Shown: positions 39,548 through 49,699 of the stretch, one piece after another
How positions within the stretch are numbered: the stretch's first letter is position 1
Layout: the number at the start of each line of letters is the position of its first letter
From: Nostoc linckia FACHB-104
GTDB lineage: Bacteria > Cyanobacteriota > Cyanobacteriia > Cyanobacteriales > Nostocaceae
Length of the DNA stretch: 64,000 nucleotides
Assembly (NCBI RefSeq): GCF_014696615.1
Contig: NZ_JACJQJ010000016.1
Coordinates: 90,772-154,771 of the forward strand
Reading direction: 5' to 3'
Program-made: the position numbers and the translations under genes
The notes under the pieces: generated by a model
The model's input: the letters and a program-made list of their open reading frames with translations, nothing else
What the model was told of the DNA's origin: nothing
Database searches by the model: none

Positions 39548-40867
39548 TTACCTATAATCTTGGCTTTGAATACTGCCTAAACGTGCAGCATCACGCATAT
39601 TGTAATCAGCACGGGTAAAGCGATTTAACTGGGCTTCAAAAAATTCTCGGTTGGCTTGTAAATGCTTAGGATTGGGGTCATCTAAAGGATATAACAATGC
39701 TGTGCGTAATGCTTGAATTACTGCAGAAGTTACATTGTACATTGACCGTTGGAAACTAACTCCCAACTGAATCAATATATCTTCTTCGCCACGGCAATAT
39801 TTTTGGTAATAGTCAACAAGATATTGAGGCAAGAAGTGCAGCATATCTTGCATTAATAATGTGGGTGGAATACCAGCAGTACCAACTGGGAAGACATCAG
39901 CGTAGAGAATGCCATAGTGGAAATCTTTTTGGTCATCAGGTACTTGCCCTGCTTGAGCATTATAAGATTTTGTGCCTCTAAAAGGTGCGGTACGGTAGAA
40001 AACTGCTTCTACGTAAGGTAATGCAGCTTCGTATAGCCAGGTGAAACCCTTAGATTTGGGAATGATTTCGTAGCATTCGCCATCTATATATACATGATGG
40101 TAAATCGGACGACCTGCGATCGCAAAAATTCCATTTACCAAAAAGTTCATCGCATCGGGTACACCTTTAAACCCGCCTTCGTCGTAAATATCCGACATTT
40201 CAAAGAACACGGGGGCCATGACTTCCCAGAACAAGCCGAGGTTAGAGTAATATGACATCTGGCGACACTGTTCCAAGAACATATCAGGGAACATTTTGTG
40301 CATTGCCAACATTACAGGGTTGCCTTTGAAGTAAGCTTTAATTGCCCTATCGGCGTTGGCTTTATATTCGTCCGAATCTAGGTAAGCGTCAAACTGGTTG
40401 ACTGGCGCATACATATGACGATGCCAAAGCATAGCCCGCATACAAGCTTCAGCAAACTCCATGTTAATGCGATCGTGGAATAAATGGTGAAATAATCTCG
40501 GCATTTTGCCAGTTTCACCTTTTTCGATAAATGCCAATAATTCGGGATGGGCTGTAGCTTGTCCCCGCCAAATACGTAAATCAGCATCATCACCAGCATA
40601 ATGATTATGACGGTCTAAATACTCTTTGGGCAAAAAGTATTTAAAGAAGGGAAAGGGGTTTAAAAATTCCCGTTCAGCAATATAAAGTAAATCCCGCCAG
40701 TAGAAATCCATCGGTACTGCATAAGCTTTATACAAACCGATAATTTGCATTAAGTTTTCTGGGGTATCCGGCAGCATAGAACCGCCAGCCTCTAAGCGGT
40801 GAATTACTTCAGCAAATTCATGCCTAGAAGGAGGTAATTTAGTGGTTTTATCAACAGTTGCTGTCAT
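39548..40867 (-). CDS. cupA: CO2 hydration protein (CupA/ChpY-type)
   Basis: ChpX/ChpY family sequence: EVIHRLEAGGSMLPDTPENLMQIIGLYKAYAVPMDFYWRDLLYIAEREFLNPFPFFKYF; located with ndhF3/ndhD3. Confidence 0.85.
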   Translation of the reverse strand: MTATVDKTTKLPPSRHEFAEVIHRLEAGGSMLPDTPENLMQIIGLYKAYAVPMDFYWRDLLYIAEREFLNPFPFFKYFLPKEYLDRHNHYAGDDADLRIWRGQATAHPELLAFIEKGETGKMPRLFHHLFHDRINMEFAEACMRAMLWHRHMYAPVNQFDAYLDSDEYKANADRAIKAYFKGNPVMLAMHKMFPDMFLEQCRQMSYYSNLGLFWEVMAPVFFEMSDIYDEGGFKGVPDAMNFLVNGIFAIAGRPIYHHVYIDGECYEIIPKSKGFTWLYEAALPYVEAVFYRTAPFRGTKSYNAQAGQVPDDQKDFHYGILYADVFPVGTAGIPPTLLMQDMLHFLPQYLVDYYQKYCRGEEDILIQLGVSFQRSMYNVTSAVIQALRTALLYPLDDPNPKHLQANREFFEAQLNRFTRADYNMRDAARLGSIQSQDYR

Positions 40868-40943
40868 TTAATAATCCTGCTGGAGTTGTGATATTTTTCG
40901 TGAAGGCTGTTATTTGTTATTAGTCATTCGTCATTTGTGATGA

Positions 40944-41543
40944 CTATGATGCAATTTCGTCTTTTTGTATTAATAGTTGTTCGCGTAATTTTAGGGCGTG
41001 GAAAATGCTTAATACATCATGTGTCCATACTGGCAGAATCATCGTCATGGCTATTTCTTCGATACTGTAAACTAAGCCAGCAATACAAGTTAGCCATAAG
41101 GAAATTCCTGCATAGTTAAAGCCAAATAAAGAAATAATTGCAATAGCAAGAGTGATGCCCCAAAACTTAGCTGAGTAGGTGTGATAGCTAGCAGGTTTAC
41201 CATATTTCACTAAATTCACTATCCACCATACCAACTGAGCAAAAACAACTGTGAGTAAAGGCAATTGATAAGCAATTAAAACATCTTTATGTACTAGCCA
41301 AGCACTCACAAATATGCAACTAAAAAGGCAAACATCAGCCCAGCTATCAGCTTGTCTTAATTCGGCAGTACTCACACCAAGTTTACGGGCAATAATGCCA
41401 TCAAAAATATCTGAGAGGAAGGCGGCGACAAAGCCAACAATGAACCAAATACTAGTTTTACCATCAAGGGCATCCCAGAGGAGAAAAGGCGAAATTAAAA
41501 AGCGAAATAGTACTAGTCCACTGGGAATTAATTTCAGGTTCAT
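40944..41543 (-). CDS. CDP-alcohol phosphatidyltransferase family protein
   Basis: DIFDGIIARKLGVSTAELRQADSWAD (DxxDGxxAR...DxxxD) in a multi-TM protein. Confidence 0.85.
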   Translation of the reverse strand: MNLKLIPSGLVLFRFLISPFLLWDALDGKTSIWFIVGFVAAFLSDIFDGIIARKLGVSTAELRQADSWADVCLFSCIFVSAWLVHKDVLIAYQLPLLTVVFAQLVWWIVNLVKYGKPASYHTYSAKFWGITLAIAIISLFGFNYAGISLWLTCIAGLVYSIEEIAMTMILPVWTHDVLSIFHALKLREQLLIQKDEIAS

Positions 41544-41744
41544 CCTTCCTCCTAATCTTGGTGCATAACTCCTGATAGCAATCCTAAATCATTACGAAAA
41601 ATCTCTCTTTTTTTCTTCCTTTGTGTACTTTGCGCCTACCCTGCGGGAAAGACTTCTCTACGAGACGCTGCGCGAACGTCGAATGCGGTTCGTTTTGAAA
41701 ATAATTCTCACGCAGAGACGCAGAGGCGCAGAGAGAAGGAAGAG

Positions 41745-43289
41745 CTATGGTTTCACAGCAATCTCAGAGTTAACGGTTTTTTCTATTGCGGGAATAGCAG
41801 CCACCATTGCAGTAGTTGTCGGTTCACTCCAACGCACTAACCAAGTTGGTTGTACTCCCAAAAAGATGATTAAAGCTGCCAAAATTAACGCAGGAGTTTT
41901 CTCAAACCATTGCACTTTGGGATAGTAAGCTAAGTTGTCGAGTTTACCAAAACAAGTGCGGTTAAGCAGGATAACAAAATAAACCGCAGTTAAACCACTA
42001 GCAACTACACACAATATTGTGGAGATAGGAAACGCCGAGAAACTTCCTTGGAAAACGATAAATTCTGCCACGAAACCTGTTAAACCGGGAATACCAGCAC
42101 TCGCCATTCCACTTAATACAAGCAAAGCACTAATTAAAGGTAAACCCCGAATCGGACTCATTAAACCATTGAGTTTATCTAACTCCCGAGTTCCTACTTT
42201 GGTTTCTACAACTCCCACCAAATGGAACAAGATAGCGAGAATTAAACCGTGGCTAAACATTTGAGCAACAGCACCAACCAACGCCAGGGAAGTACTAGCA
42301 GCACCAGCTAGCAAGATATAACCCATGTGACCAATGGAACTGTATGCTACCATGCGCTTGATATCTTTTTGCGCGATCGCCACTACTGCCCCATAAATTG
42401 CACTCACTGCACCCCAAATTGCCAATGTTGGTGCAAAGGTACTCCAAGCTTCGGGAAACATTCCCATCCCAAACCTTAACAGTCCGTAGGTTCCTAGCTT
42501 TGCTAACACACCACCTAAAAGAATCGCAATTGGTGCAGAAGCTTCCACGTAAGCATCAGGTAACCATGTGTGGAAGGGAACCAAGGGAATTTTGATGCCA
42601 AAACCTAAGACAATTCCTGCTAACAAAAGGAATTGTAATGCAGGAGCTAGAGTTTGGGTAGAAACTGCATCAAAGGCAAAGCTGGTAGAACCAGTTAGCC
42701 ACACCATACCCAAGAAAGTTGCTAAGATTAATGCTCCAGAAACAGCAGTGTAAATCAGGAATTTAATCCCAGCATAACCGCGTTTTTCCCCTCCCCAAAT
42801 AGAAATTAGTAAATAGAAGGGAATTAATTCTAGTTCGTAGAACAAGAAGAATAGCAGTAAATTCTCGGCTAAAAATGCACCTGCTACCCCACCACTAACT
42901 AATAAAATTAGAGAGTAGAAAAGCCTTGGTCTTTGAGTATCTTTACTGCTGCTGTAAATAGCAATCCAAGTAAGAAGGCTATTTAAAACCAGCATCAATA
43001 TCGAAAGCCCATCAACCCCTAATTGATAGCTCAAACCTAGGGTTTCATTCCAAGGTAGATACTCTTGAAATTGCATCCCTGGGTTGCTGATATCAAATTT
43101 AAACAGAATAAAAAGATTCCAAAGTAAAACTATAGCGGCGAAGTATAATGCGCTTAACCGCACAGTATTAGCAGGAAGATTTTTAGGGATTACTGCTATA
43201 ATAGCCGCTGCCAAAATCGGGAGCCAAATCAAAACACTTAACATGGCAATTTGGGTAATTGAGTAAACCGGAGAAATTTCAATATTCAA
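41745..43289 (-). CDS. ndhD3: NAD(P)H-quinone oxidoreductase subunit 4, NdhD3
   Basis: ELELIPFYLLISIWGGEKRGYAGIKFLIYTAVSGALI; KRMVAYSSIGHMGYILL; adjacency to ndhF3 and cupA. Confidence 0.88.
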   Translation of the reverse strand: MNIEISPVYSITQIAMLSVLIWLPILAAAIIAVIPKNLPANTVRLSALYFAAIVLLWNLFILFKFDISNPGMQFQEYLPWNETLGLSYQLGVDGLSILMLVLNSLLTWIAIYSSSKDTQRPRLFYSLILLVSGGVAGAFLAENLLLFFLFYELELIPFYLLISIWGGEKRGYAGIKFLIYTAVSGALILATFLGMVWLTGSTSFAFDAVSTQTLAPALQFLLLAGIVLGFGIKIPLVPFHTWLPDAYVEASAPIAILLGGVLAKLGTYGLLRFGMGMFPEAWSTFAPTLAIWGAVSAIYGAVVAIAQKDIKRMVAYSSIGHMGYILLAGAASTSLALVGAVAQMFSHGLILAILFHLVGVVETKVGTRELDKLNGLMSPIRGLPLISALLVLSGMASAGIPGLTGFVAEFIVFQGSFSAFPISTILCVVASGLTAVYFVILLNRTCFGKLDNLAYYPKVQWFEKTPALILAALIIFLGVQPTWLVRWSEPTTTAMVAAIPAIEKTVNSEIAVKP

Positions 43290-43385
43290 AAGAGAGCCGG
43301 GGAATGGGAGGATTAGGGAGACAAGAAAGCAGAGAAGAAATCATTCTTACCCAATGCCTAATGCCCCATACCCCATGCCCAAAAT

Positions 43386-44105
43386 CTAACTAACTAAGCT
43401 GACTTTGCCAGTATCTAAATCGTAATAACCACCGACTATTTTCAGTTTATTTTCTTTGATTAACCCAGCAAGAACGGGCGATGCTTTCAACTTCTCAACT
43501 TGCACTAAAATGTTAGCTTTACAAGCGTTTTCTAATGGATCACCTGGTTGACCTTGGGCTTTTTCTACACCAGGTTTAATTGCTTCTAATAAACTACCAA
43601 TTTGTCCTGGTACTGACGCACCTTTAATAGTTGCATCTACAGCCCCACATCTTTCATGGCCTAGTACCATGATCACCTTAGCACCTAAAACTAAGCTGCC
43701 AAATTCTAGGCTACCAATTTCTTCGGGAGGTGCAATATTACCAGCTACACGACAAACAAATAAATCGCCTAATCCCTGGTCAAAAACTAGTTCTGAAGGT
43801 ACTCGGGAATCTGCACAACCGAGAATTGAGGCAAAAGGTTTTTGACCTTTTGCAACTTCTTGTAAGCGTTTTAATGATTGATTGGGATAGCGTTTTTTCG
43901 CTTTAACAAATCTATTATTACCATCTAGTAATTCTTTGAGTGCCGCATCAGGAGTAATATCTTTTTTATCTTGCGCTGTGGCTTTTTCAGGTGTAACTAA
44001 ATTAGACCCTAATCCAGCGGTTACGACTCCTGCACCAACTGCACCTGCACCTAGTTTCAGTAAATTTCTCCGAGAAAAATTAGTTTGGCTATATTGTTTT
44101 TTCAT
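43386..44105 (-). CDS. Beta-class carbonic anhydrase with twin-arginine signal (EcaB-like)
   Basis: CADSR and GHERCG zinc-site motifs; N-terminal NFSRRNLLKLGAGAVGAG Tat-type signal. Confidence 0.88.
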   Translation of the reverse strand: MKKQYSQTNFSRRNLLKLGAGAVGAGVVTAGLGSNLVTPEKATAQDKKDITPDAALKELLDGNNRFVKAKKRYPNQSLKRLQEVAKGQKPFASILGCADSRVPSELVFDQGLGDLFVCRVAGNIAPPEEIGSLEFGSLVLGAKVIMVLGHERCGAVDATIKGASVPGQIGSLLEAIKPGVEKAQGQPGDPLENACKANILVQVEKLKASPVLAGLIKENKLKIVGGYYDLDTGKVSLVS

Positions 44106-44261
44106 TGTCTTTCCTCCCAACACAACATCATCTTAAAGGCTGAAACTCTCTTCAAAAGCAGAGTGATTGCGCTAAAATTTCTCTCCCCATTCCCCATACC
44201 CCAGGAGTTATTTAATTTTGAATTTTGAATTGATTCGTCCCCAGTCCCCAGTCCCCAATCC

Positions 44262-46121
44262 CTAAAACATCAAATCCAAAAACTGTATTCCCCAGTATGG
44301 CCAAGTTACCCACATACCAAATACGCCAACGCCTAAAAGTACAGTGAAGGCATAAAATTGGGTTTGTCCAGATGTACTGTATTTCAATCCTTCGCCAGTT
44401 AATAAAGAGAACAAACCAACCAAATTGACGATACCATCGACTACAAAACGGTCAAGCATATCGGCAAATTTGGAAAGTTGGGCGACGCTGAAAATAATCG
44501 TCATCCGATAGATTTTTGGGGTGTAAAAATCGTAAGCCAGCAAGTCTTGTAAAGGTTTCCAAGGTAGACGAATTGGCTTAGGAATATTTCCAAAATAAAT
44601 TACGCCCGTTACACCACAACCAAAAATACTTGACCAAATTAATAACAGTGCAACATCTTTATTCAGAGTTACCCAATTTGGTAGTAATGATAAGCTTTGT
44701 AAAACTAATGGCAGGTGTAAAACAAAGCCTAGTAAAATCACCATCGGAAAAGACATTGGCCAATGTACTTCAGGCGATCGCTCGCTCATCTGTTTAGGCT
44801 TACCAGCAAAAATCAAACCGAATTCTCTGGTTAAACTCACAGCAGTTAAAGCGTTCACAGCTATCACCACACCCACCAACCAAGGTTGAGTTCCCCAAAG
44901 TCCATCTGTTAATTTCATCAAGGCCCAAAAGCCGCCTAGGGGTGGAAAGCCAATTAATCCCAATGTTCCCACGATAAAAGCGATCGCAGATATTGGACGG
45001 CGTGACCATAATCCACCCAATTGGGTAACATTTTGGGTAATGCTATTCCAGATAATTCCGCCAGTACTCATGACTAACAGTGCAGCTGATACCGCATTAG
45101 CCAGTACTAACAACAATGCTGCTTCGTCTTGCTTTGTACCTACCGCAATAAATACCAAGCCCATGTAAGCGCTGACAGAATAGGATTGACAGCGTTTAAT
45201 ATCAATTTGGGCGATCGCAATTAAGGAAGCACCAACGGCTGTAACTGCACCAATTGCTACCAAAGCGGAGGAAACTAGCGGTGATAAAGTTAACACAGGT
45301 TGCAATTTAATTAGTACCCACGCACCACTCGCAACCACCACCGAGTTCCGCAAAATTGTACTAGGAACAGGGCCTTCCATCGCCTCATCCAACCACAAAT
45401 GCAGGGGGAATTGGGCACATTTACCCATTGGCCCGGCAATCAAGGCTAAACCTACCAGAGAGATGACAGTGGGGTCAACATTTGCAGTTGTTGCCCATTC
45501 AGCTAATTCTGTATAATTCCAAGTCCCAGCTAAAGGCCACAAACCCAGTACACCTATTAGCAGGAACAAGTCACCCACCCGTTTAGTTAGGAAAGCATCT
45601 CTTGCACCACTAACCACCAACGGCTGACTAAACCACAACCCAACTAGCAAGTAAGTTCCTAAAGTCAGAACTTCTAGAATTACATAACTAAAGAACAAGT
45701 TATTACACAAAGCCAGGGCACATAATCCCGCTTCAAACAATCCTAATAGTGAATAGAAGCGTCCCCAACCCCAATCCATTTCCATGTAACCAATGGCGAA
45801 AATTTGCGCTAAACAATTTAAGCCAGTGATGACAATTAATGCGCCTACGCTAATAGAAGAAATTTCTAAAGCGATGGTAAGATTTAATCCAGCAGTAGAA
45901 AGCCAAGGAATAAATACCTCTACAGGTGGTTGATTCCAAGTGGCGAAAAATGCGATCGCACTATGCAAAAACGCCAGAGATGTCATTACCAAATTGACAT
46001 AACCCGCCGGTCTTGGGCCAGTACGGCGAATGATCCCCGGTGACCAAGGAACAGCTAAAAGCCCACCTATTAACGCATAGCACGGAACTAGCCACACAGT
46101 CTCTAAGAGAAACTGAGCCAT
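44262..46121 (-). CDS. ndhF3: NAD(P)H-quinone oxidoreductase subunit 5, NdhF3
   Basis: LDEAMEGPVPSTILRNSVVVASGAWVL; IDIKRCQSYSVSAYMGLVFIAVG; adjacency to ndhD3/cupA. Confidence 0.88.
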   Translation of the reverse strand: MAQFLLETVWLVPCYALIGGLLAVPWSPGIIRRTGPRPAGYVNLVMTSLAFLHSAIAFFATWNQPPVEVFIPWLSTAGLNLTIALEISSISVGALIVITGLNCLAQIFAIGYMEMDWGWGRFYSLLGLFEAGLCALALCNNLFFSYVILEVLTLGTYLLVGLWFSQPLVVSGARDAFLTKRVGDLFLLIGVLGLWPLAGTWNYTELAEWATTANVDPTVISLVGLALIAGPMGKCAQFPLHLWLDEAMEGPVPSTILRNSVVVASGAWVLIKLQPVLTLSPLVSSALVAIGAVTAVGASLIAIAQIDIKRCQSYSVSAYMGLVFIAVGTKQDEAALLLVLANAVSAALLVMSTGGIIWNSITQNVTQLGGLWSRRPISAIAFIVGTLGLIGFPPLGGFWALMKLTDGLWGTQPWLVGVVIAVNALTAVSLTREFGLIFAGKPKQMSERSPEVHWPMSFPMVILLGFVLHLPLVLQSLSLLPNWVTLNKDVALLLIWSSIFGCGVTGVIYFGNIPKPIRLPWKPLQDLLAYDFYTPKIYRMTIIFSVAQLSKFADMLDRFVVDGIVNLVGLFSLLTGEGLKYSTSGQTQFYAFTVLLGVGVFGMWVTWPYWGIQFLDLMF

Positions 46122-46598
46122 GAACTTACCTCTATAACTTGCAGCAAAACTTCGGGGTTATGAATCAAAAGGCTTTGATTGCAGCTAACCCGACTCCCTC
46201 AAATAATTCGATTTTATTTTTGCTTAATTTTGTTAGAAATAGCTTACCTTTATCTATGGCAAAAAGGAAATACTTTAATTAAATAAATCATCGATACTTC
46301 CTCTAATTAATTCTTATATGATGCCACTATTTAATTAATGGATACTAACCATTGTGTTAAATCTATGAATGATTTATGGGGATCAATTAATATTTACCAT
46401 AGATTTTTTGTTATTGACATAAATAACAAGAGGTGCAATCCATTGCATCTCTACAAAATGGCTGCAAACTTAAATCCCCGACTTTTCAACAAAGTCGGGG
46501 ATCTGGATAACGCGAATGGTGACCTTTGGTTTTGGGGAAAGGTGAAAGGGTAAGGGTTAAAGGTTTTTCTTGCCCCTTTTCCCCTTCCCCTTTTGCCC

Positions 46599-46781
46599 TT
46601 AACCGACAAGTATTGGATGCTGACCAACAGTAGCGACAATTGCGGCTGGCTGGTTCAATTGGCTGATGGGGGCAGGTTTCATGTCACGGTAGTCGAGGAT
46701 TTGGACGATAATTAAGTAGGCGATCGCTAAAATAATCGATATCGCACCTGTAATAATGGCAAGGATTTTCGAGCGTTCCAT
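46599..46781 (-). CDS. Small single-TM conserved protein (C-terminus apparently supplied by repeat sequence)
   Basis: MERSKILAIITGAISIILAIAYLIIVQILDYRDMKPAP: coherent TM protein start; stop lies in the CTTAACCGACAAGTATTGG repeat. Confidence 0.5.
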   Translation of the reverse strand: MERSKILAIITGAISIILAIAYLIIVQILDYRDMKPAPISQLNQPAAIVATVGQHPILVG

Positions 46782-47068
46782 TAATCTTTCCTGTAAGCGA
46801 ATGTTTATGCTGTGCCGATAGCGTCTCTATTGCATAAAATACAAACCATTCGTAGGGGCATAGCATTGCTATGCCCTATTGTGTATTGCATCGAAACGAG
46901 AACCGCTATATATCCACATTGCCACAGACCACACATTTACTCATATATATATGACTGCGATGCTTAGCCATTGATCATCAGGGTATGGCATTGCCATGCC
47001 CATTTGCAGGTTTTGCAGATGCGATCGCAAATTTTTTCGGCAACTATAATTCCTCTATCAAATAATGA

Positions 47069-49111
47069 TTATGTGGTTCCTGACAAACCTACTACGTCAT
47101 GACTGTGTAAGCTTGCTGGTTCCTTGATTAGGTGGAACCGGCGAAGAAAATCAATAAATGGATTGCTAAGAGATCCAGAACCATAACTATTCAAATGGTC
47201 TTCATCTCTGTAAGCCAGAACTCCATCTTGAAAAACTGAGCACTTTTCCTTGCTGGATGGGCAGAGTAATTCAAATTGATTAAAAACATAAATATTTTTT
47301 CTCAAACTTGAAGTAGACTCTAATAAACTATAGACCTGATTTATGCTACCTGAGATTTGAGAACGCTCAATTGAGCAATAAGGGCGGAAGCGCTTCCATA
47401 AAGATGAGCGACACAGTTCAATACTTTCAATCTGAAAGATAGGAGGAGGCCCAATGATGACTAGGTTAATACCTTTTGAAAATAGGTAATCCGAAAGCGG
47501 CAAAACTTCTTTGCTCCATTCAGGTACATCCCAATTCATCCTGGGATATTTTTCTCGGTCAACAAACAAACGAGACAACACAACGATATCTCCAGGGTGA
47601 AGTCGCTGTTTTATTTGTTCATATATTATATATCTCTCCTTAGACGACTTATGATTGGTTATTGGGAAAGGAAGACCTGGTGTCTCTATTAAGTGCACTC
47701 CCAGGCCAATCTGATCGTGAACATTTCTAAAAAGACCTTGTAAATGACCAATGTGGCTATCTCCCAGTGCCCATATCATTTGCCCGTCTTTAAACTTGGG
47801 CGGGGTAGTACATTGCTGGAAGGTAAGACCTGTTAAACGCCGTTGTTGTCCGTCAACTACACATGTTGGATCATAGGGCAAATTTGAGATTCCTAACGGA
47901 AGAAAAGCAGGAGGAGCAGGAATATCGTTAATTCCTTTAAGCAGAAAAGAATTATGGGAAGAAATCAGTAATGATAAGATGAATGCCGCACAAGATGACG
48001 CAATCATCCCATATCCAACTGTCTGCAACCGAAAGGCAGACCAGTCTGAACGACGAAGTGGAGTCTCTACATACCGATAGGAAGCGATAGATAGCATTAG
48101 CATCAAAGCAACCTGGAAAGGTACCGACCACCAGTGAATACCAATTGTCCAACGGCTAAGGCAAAGCACACCCCAGTGCCACAAGTAAAGTGAGTAAGAA
48201 ATTAAACCGATATAAACAATTGGCTGAAGAGTAAACAGGTCATAACCAGCTGTTTTAGGACGAATACAAGTAATGAGAAGCGCTGTTAACACAACCACAG
48301 CAACAGTTGCTGGAACAGCAAACTGGAGAGGAATAAACAGAGCGCCCACAACCCCAGCCGTGACTAGCAGAGGTGGAATGTGCTGAAGAACACAAATAAA
48401 TCTGTTGGCATACTTTAGACCCAGAAACAATAAGCACCCAGCACCCAGTTCCCATAAACGAGTAGGCATGAGAAAGTAAGCAGCAGGTTGGTTGGTTTGA
48501 TAAAGATAGACAAAACCAATCAGCGAAGCAACTGATAGTATGCTGATCACAAATAACAGGTTTCTTGAACCTTTGGGAGTCAGACGACCAAACCCACTGA
48601 ACCAAATTAGAAATGGGAACAGGAAGTAAAACTGTTCTTCTACCCCCAACGACCAAGTGTGAGTAAAGACATTCATTTCGCTAGAAGCAGCGAAGTAGTC
48701 AGTCGCTAAACTGTAGAGACGAATGTTAGAAAGCCCAAACAGTGCTTCTTTTCCAACTTCCAGGGAAACAGTGGGGTCTGGATTGAATATACATATTAAA
48801 ACGCTGCTGGTGAGTATAAACAGCAACAATGCAGGGATTAATCGTTTGATACGCCTGGTATAGAATCCCAGCAGGAAATCACTAAAGTTCTTGGCGGGGC
48901 GACTAGCCAAAGACGAAGTAATCACGAAACCAGAGATAATGAAGAATATATCTACGCCTAAATAACCACTAGGGAGGATATCTTTATTGAAGTGATTAAC
49001 AATAACCGCAACTACTGCCAACGCCCTTAGCCCATCAATCTCGGGTCTGTAAGGAGACTTAGAATATATAGCAGCGGTATTCTCGGTTTCCGCTTTAACT
49101 TCTGTCATCAA
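47069..49111 (-). CDS. OafA/YrhL-type acyltransferase with C-terminal SGNH domain
   Basis: YRPEIDGLRALAVVAVIVNHF...GYLGVDIFFIISGFVITSSL; SLGVEEQFYFLFPFLIW; MIWALGDSHIGHLQGLF. Confidence 0.92.
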   Translation of the reverse strand: MMTEVKAETENTAAIYSKSPYRPEIDGLRALAVVAVIVNHFNKDILPSGYLGVDIFFIISGFVITSSLASRPAKNFSDFLLGFYTRRIKRLIPALLLFILTSSVLICIFNPDPTVSLEVGKEALFGLSNIRLYSLATDYFAASSEMNVFTHTWSLGVEEQFYFLFPFLIWFSGFGRLTPKGSRNLLFVISILSVASLIGFVYLYQTNQPAAYFLMPTRLWELGAGCLLFLGLKYANRFICVLQHIPPLLVTAGVVGALFIPLQFAVPATVAVVVLTALLITCIRPKTAGYDLFTLQPIVYIGLISYSLYLWHWGVLCLSRWTIGIHWWSVPFQVALMLMLSIASYRYVETPLRRSDWSAFRLQTVGYGMIASSCAAFILSLLISSHNSFLLKGINDIPAPPAFLPLGISNLPYDPTCVVDGQQRRLTGLTFQQCTTPPKFKDGQMIWALGDSHIGHLQGLFRNVHDQIGLGVHLIETPGLPFPITNHKSSKERYIIYEQIKQRLHPGDIVVLSRLFVDREKYPRMNWDVPEWSKEVLPLSDYLFSKGINLVIIGPPPIFQIESIELCRSSLWKRFRPYCSIERSQISGSINQVYSLLESTSSLRKNIYVFNQFELLCPSSKEKCSVFQDGVLAYRDEDHLNSYGSGSLSNPFIDFLRRFHLIKEPASLHSHDVVGLSGTT

Positions 49112-49699
49112 AATCCTTCCAATCGGTATTCAGTAAAATGTGAGGGTATGGATACGAAATGAACAAGAAAAAATCAATAGGGGTATAAAGCACCTAATAG
49201 CACTGATGATCGCAAGTTATGTCTAGCCAAGAAGGGTAACCGGACAATGCGTATTTGACAATACAGTTTTTCTTGCCTTTCACAACCTAGATGTGTCCCT
49301 CAACTATCACTACATACATGATATTATTCCTTGTTCTTTGTTCCCTCTTGCCTATTTCCTGACTAAATAAGTAATTTCAGTAATCAAACCAAATTGTACT
49401 GTCGCGCAAGCTCATCATCTTTTGTTGTTTTGACAGAAACAAATCACACCAAAGGTTACAAGGCTTTATTTTCCAATTTTTGCTGATAAATTTGGGTTTA
49501 TCGGAGAAAATACAGCTTCAAACTTGGTTAATATCAAAGGCTCAGAATTTAGCTTCTATTATTGTTTTTCAGAGACTGACAACACAGGACTAATCATAAC
49601 CATCGAGAAATTCAATAATTTGCACAGATGAACTTTTGAGGAAAAGTGGATTAGCTAGTTGTAGTAAGTCCTCAAGTAGTCAACCAAATACCTCAAACT

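Noticed and set aside
41640-41740. Possible small coding region or ncRNA near CTGCGGGAAAGACTTCTCTACGAGACGCTGCGCGAACG
   Set aside because: Matches the style of common dispersed cyanobacterial palindromic repeats; no further support
44800-45009. Minus-strand 69-aa ORF within ndhF3
   Set aside because: Out-of-frame overlap inside a strongly supported gene
46122-46330. NdhR/CcmR-binding site upstream of ndhF3
   Set aside because: No clear match to the TCAATG-N10-ATCGAT-type motif was seen by eye
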